This document shows positions 9,272 through 19,510 of a stretch of 64,000 nucleotides of DNA, one piece after another. The position numbers and the translations under genes are program-made. Each line of letters begins with the position of its first letter. Within the stretch, counting starts at the first letter, position 1. The notes beneath the pieces were generated by a model, which saw only the letters and a list, made by a program, of their open reading frames with translations, was not told where the DNA came from and did not search any database. The stretch is from Mesorhizobium sp. WSM4313 (GTDB taxonomy: Bacteria > Pseudomonadota > Alphaproteobacteria > Rhizobiales > Rhizobiaceae), in assembly GCF_002294725.1 (NCBI RefSeq), contig NZ_NSFT01000007.1:1-64000 (forward strand). The letters run 5' to 3'.

Positions 9272-9432
9272 TTCGTCATTCTCGGGCTTGACCCGAGAAT
9301 CCATTCCGTGACCAACGCGCAGGACGCTGCGGAACAGAATTCTGCACCGCTGGCGGAACGTCTATGTAACGGCCTGGACTCCAGGGTCTGCGCGCGTCGC
9401 TTCGCTCCTTGCTTCGCTCTGGAATGACGAAG
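9272..9432. repeat. Family A palindromic repeat with short left hairpin (A3)
   Basis: The left arm is the compact hairpin ATTCTCGGG-CTTGA-CCCGAGAAT (about 9279-9300) followed by CCATTCCGTGACC. The core CAGAATTCTGCACC is at about 9335-9348. The right arm is the long type with CTCCAGGGTCTGCGCGCGTC and GGAATGACGAAG. So a short-loop and a long-loop arm are paired in one copy. Confidence 0.88.
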
Positions 9433-9470
9433 TGGGGCCGCTCGCGGCCAATGACGATGGACGCGACGCC

Positions 9471-9659
9471 TTAAGCGTCGTGCTTCTGGCGGTGCTTGCC
9501 GCGGTGCTTCTCGCCATGCGCCTCGCCGTGACGGACAGGCTTCTGGTCGGCCTTGTCGCGGCGCGCGCCGGACTCGGCGGCGATGGGGTGTGGAGGGATG
9601 CCCTCGCGGGCGGTCTTGCTTTCAAGTCGGCTGATAAAAATATCGAAGCGATTGGGCAT
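9471..9659 (-). CDS. Small basic protein with histidine-rich tail, function unknown
   Basis: This 62-residue reading frame starts MPNRFDIFISRLESKTAREG and ends in a charged, histidine-rich tail (RHGEAHGEKHRGKHRQKHDA). A strong Shine-Dalgarno sequence, GGAGGAGG, lies upstream of the ATG at 9659, which is the main reason to accept it. There is no signal peptide or membrane segment. The tail could bind metal or nucleic acid, but that is only a compositional guess. It diverges from rsmI. Confidence 0.5.
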   Translation of the reverse strand: MPNRFDIFISRLESKTAREGIPPHPIAAESGARRDKADQKPVRHGEAHGEKHRGKHRQKHDA

Positions 9660-9810
9660 CGTTCGGTCCTGCCTCCTCCCGGGGAATCAGGGGTTAAATT
9701 CGCCGATGTGGGTTTCGTTCCGCACTGTGGCAAAGGCAAGGCGATTTCGTTGCCTCGACCTCACATTTTGCAACGGGGCGTCAGCCATGCGAAACAGATT
9801 TGGTTCTTAC

Positions 9811-9856
9811 GCAATTCCGGACGGAAAACCGCGACGCACTTTTCCTGGAATTGCTC
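9811..9856. repeat. Family D small palindrome (D1)
   Basis: GCAATTCCGGACGGAAAACC and CACTTTTCCTGGAATTGC form an imperfect palindrome with GCAATTCC/GGAATTGC ends. Related copies lie at 16339-16408 and, with changed ends, at 24156-24206. It sits just ahead of the rsmI start, so an ATG at 9787 lies upstream of it and is unlikely to be the true start. Confidence 0.75.
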
Positions 9857-9873
9857 GGAATGAGGGGCATTCG

Positions 9874-10770
9874 GTGACCGGCGACAAACGCAGCTATCTG
9901 ATCGGACAAAGCGAGATCGCGGCGCGGCCGCTTCAGCCGGCGCTTTATCTGGTGGCGACGCCGATCGGCAATCTGGCCGACATCACGCTGCGCGCGCTGG
10001 AGACTCTGGCCGCAGCGGACATCGTCGCCTGCGAGGACACGCGCGTCTCGCGGGTGCTGCTCGAGCGCTACGGCATCCGCCGCCGCACCACCGCCTATCA
10101 CGAGCACAATGCGGGCGAGGCCGGGCCGAAGCTGATCGAGGCGCTGGCCGCCGGACAGAGCGTCGCGCTGATTTCCGACGCCGGGACGCCTTTGGTCTCC
10201 GATCCCGGCTACCGGCTGGTCGGCGAGGCGCTGGAGCGCGGCATTCGCGTCGTGCCCATCCCTGGACCTTCGGCTCCGCTTGCGGCGCTGACCGCTTCCG
10301 GCCTTCCTTCCGATGCTTTCCTGTTCGCCGGATTTCTGCCCGTGAAGACCGGGCAGCGGCTGACCAAGCTGGAGACGTTCAAGCAGGTGCCGGCGACGCT
10401 GATTTTCTTCGAATCGCCGCGCCGTCTGGCAGAGACGCTCGGCGCCATGGTCGAGGCGCTGGGCGGCGCGCGGAAAGCCGCCATCGGGCGCGAGCTGACC
10501 AAGACGTTCGAGGAGATGCGCACCGGAACGCTTGCCGAGTTGGCAGACCACTATGCGGCGGCCGACACGCCGAAGGGCGAGATCGTTATCTGTGTCGGTC
10601 CGCCCGAAGCGGCGGAGGACCAGCCGGCCGACATCGACCGCCTCCTGCTCTCGCTTGCGGCCGAAATGCCGGCATCGAAGGCTGCAGCGGAAGCGGCAAA
10701 AATGACCGGCGGGCAGAAGCAGGCGCTTTATCGGCGACTGCTGGAGCTGAAGGCGGACGGGGATGGCTGA
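9874..10770 (+). CDS. rsmI: 16S rRNA (cytidine(1402)-2'-O)-methyltransferase
   Basis: RsmI uses SAM to methylate the ribose of C1402 in 16S rRNA. The protein shows the tetrapyrrole-methylase fold signatures [68 protein letters not shown] and [15 protein letters not shown] chose the GTG at 9874 (298 residues) because GAGGGG precedes it and the family begins close to this point; longer versions from 9553 or 9787 run through repeat D1. The end overlaps yraN by eight bases, the usual pairing. Confidence 0.94.
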   Translation: MTGDKRSYLIGQSEIAARPLQPALYLVATPIGNLADITLRALETLAAADIVACEDTRVSRVLLERYGIRRRTTAYHEHNAGEAGPKLIEALAAGQSVALISDAGTPLVSDPGYRLVGEALERGIRVVPIPGPSAPLAALTASGLPSDAFLFAGFLPVKTGQRLTKLETFKQVPATLIFFESPRRLAETLGAMVEALGGARKAAIGRELTKTFEEMRTGTLAELADHYAAADTPKGEIVICVGPPEAAEDQPADIDRLLLSLAAEMPASKAAAEAAKMTGGQKQALYRRLLELKADGDG

Positions 10771-11140
10771 ACGCACGGTCGGCCATCGCCGAAAGGCCTA
10801 TCGGCGCGGCCACCGCGGCGAGTGGCTGGCGGCGCTGGCGCTGATGCTGAAAGGCTATCGCATCCTTGCCCGGCGCCACCGCACCAGGCTCGGCGAGATC
10901 GACCTCATCGCCCGGCGCGGCGACCTCGTGCTGTTCGTCGAGGTCAAGGCGCGGCGGACATTGATCGAGGCGATGGAAGCGATCGGCCGCGAATCGGAGC
11001 GCCGCATCGAGGGTGCCGCGGATTTGTGGCTGTCGCGCCAGCCGGATTACGGCCGGCTGTCGATGCGCTTCGACATGGTGGCGGTGCTGCCCTGGCGCTG
11101 GCCGGTGCATGTCGAGAACGCGTTTTACGGGAAGAGTTGA
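10763..11140 (+). CDS. YraN-family (UPF0102) nuclease-like protein
   Basis: The 125-residue protein has the UPF0102 signature: a basic N-terminus, [17 protein letters not shown], then [23 protein letters not shown], whose D, E and K residues match the restriction-endonuclease-like active-site pattern. It is conserved beside rsmI and overlaps it here by eight bases, so the two are almost certainly co-translated. The molecular role is not established; Holliday-junction-resolvase-like DNA or RNA processing is often proposed from the fold. Confidence 0.9.
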   Translation: MAERTVGHRRKAYRRGHRGEWLAALALMLKGYRILARRHRTRLGEIDLIARRGDLVLFVEVKARRTLIEAMEAIGRESERRIEGAADLWLSRQPDYGRLSMRFDMVAVLPWRWPVHVENAFYGKS

Positions 11141-11173
11141 GGGTCTGCCCAACGGCGATGGGCTGGCGGGACA

Positions 11174-11333
11174 GCGCCCCCCTCTGGCCTGCCGGCCATC
11201 TCCCCCACGAGGGGGGAGATCAGATGTCGCTCTCGCTTCGCCAATCGCCAACGTTGCAAGAGGTGGTGCCGCTGGCGGAACTGCTAATCTTCCCCCTCGT
11301 GGCGGAGATGCCCGGCAGGGCAGAGGGGGGCGC
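11174..11333. repeat. Family B inverted repeat (B2)
   Basis: A second copy, with GCGCCCCCCTCTG...CAGAGGGGGGCGC ends and CATCTCCCCC/GGCGGAGATG arms around a centre with CTTCGCCAATCGCCAACG. It lies between yraN and the converging uppP gene and makes up most of that gap. Confidence 0.9.
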
Positions 11334-11373
11334 GAAGGAACTCGACGAAGCAGTATAAGAGAGCGACCTCAGT

Positions 11374-12180
11374 TCACCCCCAGACCATCAGCGCCGCCAA
11401 CCCGAGTCCTCCAACCACCAGCCGCCACCAGCCGAACAGCGAATAACCGTTGCGCGAGACGTAATCGAGCAGGAAGCGCACCACGATGAGCGCGGTGACG
11501 AAGGCGGCGATGAAGCCGACGGCGATGATCGGCAAATCGGCCGAGGTCAACACGTTGCGGTTCTTGAAAAGATCGAAGGCGAAGGCGCCGACCATGGTCG
11601 GCATGGCGAGGAAGAAGGAGAATTCGGCCGCCGCGCGCTTGTCGACGCCCATCAGCAGCGCGCCGACGATGGTCGAGCCGGAGCGCGAGGTGCCGGGGAT
11701 CAGCGACAGGCACTGGAACAGGCCGATCTTGAGATAGACGCTCAACGGGAAGTCCTCGACATCGTGGTGGACCGGCTTGAGGTTGATGCGGTCGACGATG
11801 AGCAGCACCACGCCGCCGATGATCAGCATGATGCAGATCAGCCGGGGCGATTCGAACAATATGGTCTTGATGAAATCATGCGCCAGCGCGCCGATCACGG
11901 CAGCCGGCAGGAAGGCGATCAGGACGCCGATGACGAAATGCCGGGTCTGCGGGTCGCTGGGCAGCTTGATCAGCATCTGCCACAGCTTGCCGAAATAGAC
12001 GCTGAGGATCGCCAGGATCGCGCCGAGCTGGATCAGGATCTCGAAGGCCTTGCCGGTGGAATGGAAGCCGAGGAAATGGCCGGCAAGCAGGATGTGGCCG
12101 GTCGAGGACACCGGGATGAACTCGGTCAGGCCCTCCAGCAGCCCAAGCAGCAGCGCTTCGACGATGGTCTGGCTTTCCAT
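11374..12180 (-). CDS. uppP: Undecaprenyl-diphosphatase
   Basis: UppP (BacA) is an inner-membrane enzyme that dephosphorylates undecaprenyl pyrophosphate to recycle the lipid carrier for peptidoglycan and polysaccharide synthesis; overproduction gives bacitracin resistance. The 268-residue product has both catalytic motifs: [14 protein letters not shown] near residues 15-29 and [14 protein letters not shown] in the middle, with about eight hydrophobic segments. It is divergent from the GST gene and convergent with yraN. The assignment is secure. Confidence 0.96.
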   Translation of the reverse strand: MESQTIVEALLLGLLEGLTEFIPVSSTGHILLAGHFLGFHSTGKAFEILIQLGAILAILSVYFGKLWQMLIKLPSDPQTRHFVIGVLIAFLPAAVIGALAHDFIKTILFESPRLICIMLIIGGVVLLIVDRINLKPVHHDVEDFPLSVYLKIGLFQCLSLIPGTSRSGSTIVGALLMGVDKRAAAEFSFFLAMPTMVGAFAFDLFKNRNVLTSADLPIIAVGFIAAFVTALIVVRFLLDYVSRNGYSLFGWWRLVVGGLGLAALMVWG

Positions 12181-12341
12181 GGCAACCTCTGCTTTTGAAT
12201 GACGGCTAAGGGAAGGGCTTGCTTGTCATGGGGCGGAAGTCCCCCTATAGGTCGCAACACCATGACAGTCCCTGGAATCGGGCGGCCAAGACTTATCGGC
12301 GCTGACACCGATTCGCCAGTGCGCCTTTTCATCGCGGAACC

Positions 12342-13034
12342 ATGCTGACGCTTTTCCATCATCCCATGTTTGCCACCTGCCGCTTCGTGCGCCTCGCTTT
12401 CGGCGAGTATGGCGAGGAGTTGGCGCTGATCGAGGAAAAGCCGTGGACGCGGCGCAAGGAGTTCCTGGCGCTGAACCCGGCCGGCACGCTGCCGATCCTG
12501 CTTGCCGAAGGCGACGTGCCGATCGTCGGCGCCATGGTGATTGCCGAATATCTCGACGAGACACGCGGTGTGCTCAAGCGCGACAGGCGGCTGTTCGCCG
12601 AAGATCCGATGCAGCGCGCCGAAATCCGCCGGCTGACCGACTGGTATCTGGCGAAGGCCGAAAGCGAAGTGACCCGCCACCTGGTGCGCGAGCGCGTGCT
12701 GAAGCCGGTCATGCCGGAAACCGCCGGCGGCGGCTCGCCGGACTCGGCCGCGATCCGCGCCGCGCGCGCCAACATCCGCCAGCACATGAAATATACCAAC
12801 TGGCTCGCCGGCACGCGCCATTGGCTGGCCGGCAACAAGGTGACCTATGCCGATCTCGCGGCGGCGGCGACGCTTTCGGTGCTCGATTATCTCGGCGAGA
12901 TCGACTGGCGCGAACATGGCGCCGCGCGCGAATGGTACACGCGGGTGAAATCGCGGCCGTCGTTCCGGCCGCTGCTTTCAGACCGGGTGCGCGGCCTTTC
13001 GCCGGTATCGCATTATGCGGACCTCGACTTCTGA
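12342..13034 (+). CDS. Glutathione S-transferase family protein
   Basis: The 230-residue protein has a thioredoxin-like N-domain (residues 1 to about 80) with [16 protein letters not shown], a cysteine near the usual catalytic position, and the proline loop [10 protein letters not shown] followed by the glutathione-binding VIAEYLDE. The C-terminal helical domain has [17 protein letters not shown], with the capping motif. The reaction and substrate are unknown. The 3' end overlaps the queG reading frame by 20 bp, so the pair is probably co-expressed, an order common in rhizobia. Confidence 0.9.
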   Translation: MLTLFHHPMFATCRFVRLAFGEYGEELALIEEKPWTRRKEFLALNPAGTLPILLAEGDVPIVGAMVIAEYLDETRGVLKRDRRLFAEDPMQRAEIRRLTDWYLAKAESEVTRHLVRERVLKPVMPETAGGGSPDSAAIRAARANIRQHMKYTNWLAGTRHWLAGNKVTYADLAAAATLSVLDYLGEIDWREHGAAREWYTRVKSRPSFRPLLSDRVRGLSPVSHYADLDF

Positions 13035-15081
13035 AACCTTGCGCGCGCTGATCGAGGCGGAGGCGCGCCGCGCCGGCTTCGAGGCTGTCGCGGTGACCCG
13101 GCCGGACGCGATCCCGCTGGCGCCGGCAAGGCTCGCCGAATTCGTATCCGACGGTTTCCACGGCTCGATGGAGTGGATCGCCGACACTGTTCAGCGCCGC
13201 GCCGAACCCTCGGCGCTGTGGCCGGAGGTGCGCTCCATCATCGTTCTCGCCATGAATTACGGCCCGGACCGCGACCCGCGCGATGTCCTCGAAAAGCGCG
13301 ACCGCGGCGCGATCTCGGTCTATGCGCAGAACCGCGACTACCACGACGTGATGAAGGGCCGGCTGAAGGAGATCGCCGGCAAGATCGTGGCGAAGGCAGG
13401 CGGCGACGTGAAGGTGTTTGTCGATACAGCACCAGTGATGGAAAAGCCTCTTGCCGAAGCGGCGGGGCTCGGCTGGCAAGGCAAGCACACAAACCTGGTC
13501 AGCCGCGCGCATGGCTCGTGGCTGTTCCTCGGCACGATCTTCACCACGGCCGAGCTGGAGCCGGACCAGCCCGAAATCGACCATTGCGGCTCCTGCCGAG
13601 CCTGCCTCGACGTCTGCCCGACCGGCGCGTTCCCCGCGCCCTACCGGCTCGATGCGCGGCGCTGCATTTCCTACCTGACCATCGAGAACAAGGGGCCGAT
13701 CCCGCGCGAGTTCCGCGACAAGATCGGCAACCGCATCTATGGCTGCGACGATTGCCTGGCCGCCTGCCCGTGGAACAAGTTCGCCAGCGCGGCATCCGAG
13801 GCAAAGCTGGCCGCGCGCGCCGATCTTCGCGAGCCGCCGCTTTCGGAGCTGCTCGCGCTCGATGACGCGGCGTTCCGCGTTTTCTTCTCTGGCTCGCCGG
13901 TCAAGCGCATCGGCCGCGACCGCTTTGTCCGCAACGTGCTGATCGCCGCCGGCAATTCGGGCGATGCGTCGCTAACGCCCATTGTGCGCCGCCTGCTGGG
14001 CGACCCCTCGCCGCTGGTGCGGGGTGCGGCAATCTGGGCCCTGTCGCGACTGCTCTCCGACCGCGAATTTGGCGATCTTGCCGCCACAGCTGCGAAAGCC
14101 GAGACGGATGCGACGGTCCGCGAGGAATGGCTGGCGGTGCCGGCATATCCGGCGAAGGCCGATCGAAGGGGTTCATCGATGGGCGAAAGACGCTTCTTCA
14201 TCTTCGGCGCCGGCTATTCGGCCAAAGCTTTCGCGCGGGCCAACGCGCAACACGCGCCGGTCGCCGGCACGACTCGGACGCCGGAGAAGTTCGAGGCGCT
14301 ACGGTCGGCCGGCATCGAGTCCTTGCGATTCGACGGCGCACTATCGACTGAACTGGGTGAAGCGCTCGCAAGGACCACGCATCTCATCATCTCGATCGCT
14401 CCCGACGAGGCCGGCGACCCGGTGCTCAACGCCGCCAGCGAGACGATCCGGGCAAAGATGCCGGCGCTGGAGTGGATCGGCTATCTCTCGACCGTCGGCG
14501 TCTATGGCGATCATGGCGGCGCCTGGGTGGACGAGACCAGCGCGTGCCGGCCGGTGTCGAAGCGTTCGGTGATGCGGGTGGCTGCCGAACAGGAATGGCT
14601 GAAGCTTGGCCGGGCGATCGGCAAACCGGTGGCGATCCTGCGGCTTTCCGGCATCTACGGGCCGGGCCGCAACGCGCTGGCCAATCTCGAGGACGGCACC
14701 GCAAGACGGCTGGTCAAGCCAGGACAGGTGTTCAACCGCATTCATTGCGACGACATCGCCGGGGCGCTCTGGCTTCTGGCGGAAAACAATCTCGGCGGCA
14801 TCTTCAACGTCACCGACGACGAGCCGGCGCCGCCGCAGGACGTCGTGGCTTACGCCGCCGGGCTGATGGGGATCGAGCCGCCGCCCGAAATTCCTTTCGA
14901 GACCGCCCAACTTTCGCCCATGGCGCGGTCTTTCTATGGCGAGAACAAGCGCGTTGAGAATCAGGCGATCAAGGCGGCCGGCTACCGCTTCCGGTTTCCC
15001 AACTACCGGGTGGCGCTGGAGCGGATGTGGGCTGAGGGCAACTGGCGGGACGGAGAGCCGCGCAGCCCGATGCGAGGATGA
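13015..15081 (+). CDS. queG: Epoxyqueuosine reductase QueG joined in frame to an SDR-type NAD-dependent epimerase-like protein
   Basis: Residues 1 to about 385 are QueG, the cobalamin and [4Fe-4S] enzyme that makes queuosine in tRNA from epoxyqueuosine. Visible are VDTAPVMEK with D137, cluster motifs [14 protein letters not shown] (C191, C194, C197, C201) and [11 protein letters not shown] (C244, C247, C251), and HEAT-like helices after them. From residue 389 ([19 protein letters not shown]) a complete Rossmann-fold YeeZ-like epimerase/dehydratase of about 300 residues follows, with [13 protein letters not shown] and [11 protein letters not shown]. No stop codon separates them. An internal ATG at 14179 preceded by GAAGGGG could still start the second part alone. 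Either a true fusion or two cistrons that lost a stop. Confidence 0.85.
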   Translation: MRTSTSETLRALIEAEARRAGFEAVAVTRPDAIPLAPARLAEFVSDGFHGSMEWIADTVQRRAEPSALWPEVRSIIVLAMNYGPDRDPRDVLEKRDRGAISVYAQNRDYHDVMKGRLKEIAGKIVAKAGGDVKVFVDTAPVMEKPLAEAAGLGWQGKHTNLVSRAHGSWLFLGTIFTTAELEPDQPEIDHCGSCRACLDVCPTGAFPAPYRLDARRCISYLTIENKGPIPREFRDKIGNRIYGCDDCLAACPWNKFASAASEAKLAARADLREPPLSELLALDDAAFRVFFSGSPVKRIGRDRFVRNVLIAAGNSGDASLTPIVRRLLGDPSPLVRGAAIWALSRLLSDREFGDLAATAAKAETDATVREEWLAVPAYPAKADRRGSSMGERRFFIFGAGYSAKAFARANAQHAPVAGTTRTPEKFEALRSAGIESLRFDGALSTELGEALARTTHLIISIAPDEAGDPVLNAASETIRAKMPALEWIGYLSTVGVYGDHGGAWVDETSACRPVSKRSVMRVAAEQEWLKLGRAIGKPVAILRLSGIYGPGRNALANLEDGTARRLVKPGQVFNRIHCDDIAGALWLLAENNLGGIFNVTDDEPAPPQDVVAYAAGLMGIEPPPEIPFETAQLSPMARSFYGENKRVENQAIKAAGYRFRFPNYRVALERMWAEGNWRDGEPRSPMRG

Positions 15082-15204
15082 TGCCGAAGGACGATCATCT
15101 TCTGCTGCTTTGATCGCTGTGTGACGCGCGGCGTGGTATGATTCGTTCCTGATCAGGTCGCTTGACGCGCGGCAAACGGATAGACTGGAGAGGGACCCAG
15201 CCTG

Positions 15205-16287
15205 ATGAATTTGCGATCGCTGCCTGACCGCAAGCCGTTCCTGACCGCCGCGCTGGCGCTGGTGGCGCTCGCCGCGCTGGCGGCTGTCGCTATTTCGGCC
15301 GAACCTCGTGCCAAGGAGTTGTTCGGCGCCCGAAAGCTGCCGGCCGTGGCGCCCGCGCAATCCTTCGGCTTCTACTCCAAAGGTTGCTTCACCGGCGGCG
15401 TCGCGCTGCCGATGGATGGTCCGACCTGGGAAGTGATGCGCCCGTCGCGCAATCGCCGCTGGGGCCATCCGGCGATGATCGCGCTGATCGAGAAGCTTTC
15501 GCGCGATGCCCAGGCGGATGGCTGGCCGGGGCTTCTGGTCGGCGATGTCTCGCAGCCGCGCGGCGGACCGATGATGACCGGCCACGCCTCGCACCAGATC
15601 GGGCTCGACGCCGATATCTGGCTGACGCCGATGCCGAAGCGGCCGCTGACCGTCGCGCAGCGCGAGACCATGAGCGCGACGCTGATGGTCGACGAAAAAA
15701 CGCATCTGGTGAAGGACGCGCTGTGGACGCCGGCGCATACGCGGCTTTTGAAGCGCGCGGCGAGCTATCCTGAGGTCGAGCGCATCCTGGTCAATCCCGG
15801 CATCAAGAAGAAGCTCTGCGACACCGTCACCGGCGACCGCTCCTGGCTGCGCAAGATCCGGCCGTTCTGGGGCCACGACTATCATTTCCATATGCGCATC
15901 GGCTGCCAGCCGGGCTCGCGCTTCTGCAAGGGGCAGGAGACGACGCCGGACGACGATGGCTGCGGCAAGCCGCTGGCCTGGTGGTTCACCGAGGAGCCGT
16001 GGCGGCCGAACAAGAATCCGGATGCGCCCAAGGCGCGCGACCTGATGACGATGGCCAACCTGCCCAAGCAATGCCAGGACGTGGTCAATGCGCCGGACGC
16101 GCCCTCGCTGGAGGCCGTGACCTATCATGGCGGCGGCGATGCCGCGGTGGCCGTGGCCGAACCGCAGCCGACCGAGCCGGCGGAAACGATCTCCAGCGGC
16201 AACGCCCCGATCCCGGCGGCGGCAAGCGCTTTCGCGCCGACGCCAAAGATCGGCATCCCGCTGCCGAGGCCAAGGCCCGGGAACTAG
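15205..16287 (+). CDS. mepA: Penicillin-insensitive murein endopeptidase
   Basis: MepA is a periplasmic zinc LAS-type peptidase that cleaves D-Ala-meso-DAP crosslinks in peptidoglycan. The 360-residue product has an N-terminal hydrophobic segment (about 11-31) acting as a signal or anchor, RNRRWGHPAMIALIE, the zinc motif GHASHQIGLDADIW (H127, H130, D137), and the second ligand region GHDYHFHMRIGC. A low-complexity Ala/Pro tail of about 60 residues follows the catalytic domain. The upstream gene is queG-SDR on the same strand, about 120 bp away. Confidence 0.94.
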   Translation: MNLRSLPDRKPFLTAALALVALAALAAVAISAEPRAKELFGARKLPAVAPAQSFGFYSKGCFTGGVALPMDGPTWEVMRPSRNRRWGHPAMIALIEKLSRDAQADGWPGLLVGDVSQPRGGPMMTGHASHQIGLDADIWLTPMPKRPLTVAQRETMSATLMVDEKTHLVKDALWTPAHTRLLKRAASYPEVERILVNPGIKKKLCDTVTGDRSWLRKIRPFWGHDYHFHMRIGCQPGSRFCKGQETTPDDDGCGKPLAWWFTEEPWRPNKNPDAPKARDLMTMANLPKQCQDVVNAPDAPSLEAVTYHGGGDAAVAVAEPQPTEPAETISSGNAPIPAAASAFAPTPKIGIPLPRPRPGN

Positions 16288-16338
16288 TGCGTTTCACCGT
16301 TTCACGAAGCGGCGAACGCCCTATCTCTTCGCTTTGAC

Positions 16339-16408
16339 GCAATTCCGGACGGAAAGCTACGGCGCGGGCGCCGAGCCTAACCGCTCTCACTTTTCCTGGA
16401 ATTGCTCT
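16339..16408. repeat. Family D small palindrome (D2)
   Basis: It has the same GCAATTCCGGACGGAAA start and CACTTTTCCTGGAATTGCTC end as the copy at 9811-9856, with a longer GC-rich middle (GGCGCGGGCGCC). It lies between mepA and glk; nothing else is recognised in this gap. Confidence 0.75.
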
Positions 16409-16499
16409 AAGGCGCAAGCGGGCTTCCCCTTTGCGGGGTCATGCGCTAGTCAATCGATTGAAACGGCGCAGCGGCGCCGCAACGAGGACGATCAAGAGC

Positions 16500-17519
16500 A
16501 TGGCAGGCGAAGACGAGAAGGGACTGCGGTTTCCGGTCCTGATCGGCGACATTGGCGGCACCAATGCGCGCTTCTCGATCGTGCTCGACGCCAATTCGGA
16601 AGCCACCGAGCCGCAGATCGTCCAGACGGCGAATTTCAAGACCATCGACGAGGCGATCCAGGCGGCGGTGCTCGACCGCTCGTCCATCCAGCCGAACTCG
16701 GCGGTGCTGGCGGTCGCCGGGCCGGTTGACGGCGACGAGATCCCGCTCACCAACTGCCCCTGGGTCGTGAGGCCCCGGCAGATGCTTGCCAATCTGGGTC
16801 TGGGCGAGGTCGTCGTGCTCAACGATTTCGAGGCGCAGGCGCTGGCCGTGGTGGCGCTCGGCGAAGAGCATATGGAAAAGATCGGCGGCGGCACGCCGGA
16901 ACCCAATGCGAGCCGGGTCGTGCTCGGTCCCGGAACGGGTCTCGGCGTCGCCGGGCTGATCTATGCGCTCGATCATTGGATACCGGTGCCGGGCGAGGGC
17001 GGGCATATGGATATCGGCCCGCGCACGCCGCGCGACTTCGAAGTGTTCCCGCATATCGACAAGCTCGAGGGCCGCATATCCGGCGAGCAGATCCTGTGCG
17101 GACGCGGCCTGGTCAATGTCTATCGCGCCGTGGCCAGCACGGACGGCAGGCCGACGCCCTTGACCACGCCGGCCGAGGTCACGGCGGCGGCGCTTTCGAA
17201 GTCCGATCCGGTGGCCGAGGAGGCGCTGGCGCTGTTCGTCACCTGCCTCGGCCGCACCGCGGGCGACCTGGCGCTGGTGTTCATGGGCCGCGGCGGTGTG
17301 TTCCTGACCGGCGGCATCGCGCAAAAGATCGTGCCGGCGCTCAAAGCGGGCAATTTCCGCGCCGCCTTCGAGGACAAGGCGCCGCACCGCGCGCTGATGC
17401 GCGAAATGCCGGTCTACGTCATCACCCATCCGCTGGCGGCGCTGCTCGGGCTTGCCGCCTATGCCAGGACGCCTTCGCTGTTCGGCGTGCGGACGGCGGG
17501 GCGGCACTGGCGGGTGTGA
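16500..17519 (+). CDS. glk: Glucokinase
   Basis: This cytosolic enzyme phosphorylates glucose with ATP, feeding Entner-Doudoroff or pentose phosphate metabolism. The 339-residue product has [15 protein letters not shown] (ATP phosphate loop), [34 protein letters not shown] (catalytic Asp region), [25 protein letters not shown], and [15 protein letters not shown] near the end. I chose the ATG at 16500 (MAGEDEKG), matching family length; the ATG at 16431 adds 23 atypical residues. No sugar transporter lies beside it. Confidence 0.95.
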   Translation: MAGEDEKGLRFPVLIGDIGGTNARFSIVLDANSEATEPQIVQTANFKTIDEAIQAAVLDRSSIQPNSAVLAVAGPVDGDEIPLTNCPWVVRPRQMLANLGLGEVVVLNDFEAQALAVVALGEEHMEKIGGGTPEPNASRVVLGPGTGLGVAGLIYALDHWIPVPGEGGHMDIGPRTPRDFEVFPHIDKLEGRISGEQILCGRGLVNVYRAVASTDGRPTPLTTPAEVTAAALSKSDPVAEEALALFVTCLGRTAGDLALVFMGRGGVFLTGGIAQKIVPALKAGNFRAAFEDKAPHRALMREMPVYVITHPLAALLGLAAYARTPSLFGVRTAGRHWRV

Positions 17520-17638
17520 TCGCTCCGGCGCTCGGGACGGCGCGACGAAGTTTCGCCATAGGCAAGCCGTAGCCGGGGCGCTAAGAGGGTGCGAAAAAGG
17601 CGTCCTGACGTTTACGAGAATCCACGAAGCGCTTCGAT

Positions 17639-19510
17639 TTGACACTTCAAAATCCAAACAAGGCAAAAAGCCGGCCCGCCGAGGTCACGGCGGTGCTGCG
17701 CCGTATCGTCGCTGAAAACGGCTATGACCATCGCTGGTCCTATGCGGTCGTCATCGTCTGCTCGCTGCTGGTTTCGGGCGCGACCGCCTTCTCGGCCTGG
17801 GTCATGGCGCCGATGGTCAATCAAATCTTCTACGAACGGAGCAGCGGCGCCGTCTGGTGGATTTGCGCCGGCTTCATGGGCGCCTTCCTCGTGCGCGGCT
17901 TTGCCGGTTACGGCCAGGCGGTGATGTTAGCCACGATCGGCAACAATCTCGTCGCCCGGTACCAGAAACGCTGTTTCGACCAACTGATGAAGCTCGGCGT
18001 CAATTTCTTCAACGATACGCGTTCCGGGCGCCTGGCGGCGCAGCTGGACGAGAATGTCGGCGGCATTCGCGACCTGCTGTCGCTGACCTTGATTTCGATC
18101 ACCCGCGACGCGGTGACCCTGGTCGGCCTCGTCGGCCTGATGATCTATCAGGATCCAGTGCTGTCGCTGAGCTCGCTGCTGATCGGGCCGCCGCTGATCT
18201 GGGCCGTCGTCTACATCACCCGCCGGGTGCGCAAGATCAACCGCGAATCCGTGCTGATCAACTCGCGGCTGAGCGGCTCGGTGCAGGAGGCAGTTCAAGG
18301 CATCGCCATCGTCAAGGCCTTCACCATGGAGGACGAGCTGGCCCGCCGCATCGGCATCATGGCCGATACGGCCGAGCAGCGCAGCAACAAGATCGCCCGC
18401 GTCTCCGAGCGGCTGTCGCCGATTTCCGACATGCTGGCCGGTCTCGCCGTTACCGCCGTCATCGCCTATTCCGGCTATCGGGCATTGTATCTCGGCCAAC
18501 CGCCGGGCGCGGTGTTTTCCTTCATCACCGCGCTGATTCTTGCCTATGATCCGGCGCGGCGCCTGGCGCGCATGCAGGTCACGATGGAACGCGCGCTGGT
18601 CAATGCGCGCATGATCTACGAGCTGCTCGACCTCGAGCCGAAGCAGGGCGACGCGCCCGACGCGGTTGAGGCGAAGATCACCACCGGCGAGGTGCGCTTC
18701 AACAATGTGACGTTCGGCTACAGCGCCGACATGCCGGTGCTGCGAAACCTGAGCTTCACCGCCGCCGCCGGCAAGGTGACGGCGATCGTCGGCGCCTCGG
18801 GCGCCGGCAAGTCGACGCTGGTGGCGCTGCTGCAGCGCTTCTACGACGTCGACCAGGGCTCGATCGAAGTCGACGGCCAGGACATCTCGAAAGTGACGAA
18901 GCGGTCGCTGCGCCAATCGATCGCCTATGTCTCGCAGGCGCCTTATCTGTTCGAAGGCACGATCCGCGACAACATCCGCTACGGCCGGCTTTCGGCCACC
19001 GACGCCGAGATCGAGCAGGCGGCGAAACAGGCGGCCGCCGACGAGTTCATCCGCCAGCAGCCGCAAGGCTACGACACGCCGGTCGGAGAGAACGGCGTGA
19101 CGCTGTCGGGCGGCCAGCGCCAGCGCGTCTCGATCGCGCGCGCCATCGTGCGCCAGGCGCCCATCCTTCTGCTCGACGAAGCGACCTCGGCGCTCGACAA
19201 CGAGGCGGAAGCGCGTGTGCAGGAAGCGCTGACCCATGTCATGGAAGGGCGCACCACCATCGTGATCGCGCACCGGCTGTCGACCGTGGTCAATGCCGAC
19301 CGCATCATCGTGCTGGAGGAGGGGCGGCTGGTCGAGGAAGGCACGCATGCGACGCTGATGGCCGACCCGCACAGCATCTATGCCCGCTTCCACCGGATAC
19401 AGGGCAAGAAGGGGCTGGGGCTTGTCGACGACGTCAAGGCAAGCCAGACTTCGGCCCAAACTACCGCATCGCGCAGCCGCGCCAAGAAGACCGTCAGGAG
19501 AAGCGCATGA
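17639..19510 (+). CDS. ABC exporter, fused membrane and ATPase domains (MsbA-like)
   Basis: The 623-residue half-transporter has an N-terminal six-helix type I exporter domain (about 35-320) and a C-terminal ATPase domain: Walker [10 protein letters not shown] near 385, signature [10 protein letters not shown] near 489, Walker [13 protein letters not shown] near 510 and a switch histidine in [10 protein letters not shown]. It would act as a homodimer. MsbA relatives flip lipid A or other lipids, or export drugs and peptides; the cargo is not readable here. The frame starts with TTG at 17639; the Shine-Dalgarno is weak and the start uncertain. It overlaps dapB by four bases. Confidence 0.92.
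   Translation: MTLQNPNKAKSRPAEVTAVLRRIVAENGYDHRWSYAVVIVCSLLVSGATAFSAWVMAPMVNQIFYERSSGAVWWICAGFMGAFLVRGFAGYGQAVMLATIGNNLVARYQKRCFDQLMKLGVNFFNDTRSGRLAAQLDENVGGIRDLLSLTLISITRDAVTLVGLVGLMIYQDPVLSLSSLLIGPPLIWAVVYITRRVRKINRESVLINSRLSGSVQEAVQGIAIVKAFTMEDELARRIGIMADTAEQRSNKIARVSERLSPISDMLAGLAVTAVIAYSGYRALYLGQPPGAVFSFITALILAYDPARRLARMQVTMERALVNARMIYELLDLEPKQGDAPDAVEAKITTGEVRFNNVTFGYSADMPVLRNLSFTAAAGKVTAIVGASGAGKSTLVALLQRFYDVDQGSIEVDGQDISKVTKRSLRQSIAYVSQAPYLFEGTIRDNIRYGRLSATDAEIEQAAKQAAADEFIRQQPQGYDTPVGENGVTLSGGQRQRVSIARAIVRQAPILLLDEATSALDNEAEARVQEALTHVMEGRTTIVIAHRLSTVVNADRIIVLEEGRLVEEGTHATLMADPHSIYARFHRIQGKKGLGLVDDVKASQTSAQTTASRSRAKKTVRRSA

Noticed and set aside
14341..16128. A 595-codon open frame on the minus strand over the SDR part of queG and mepA
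   Set aside because: It is antisense to two genes with clear family motifs, has an arginine/aspartate-rich composition typical of GC-rich shadow frames, and shows no domain.
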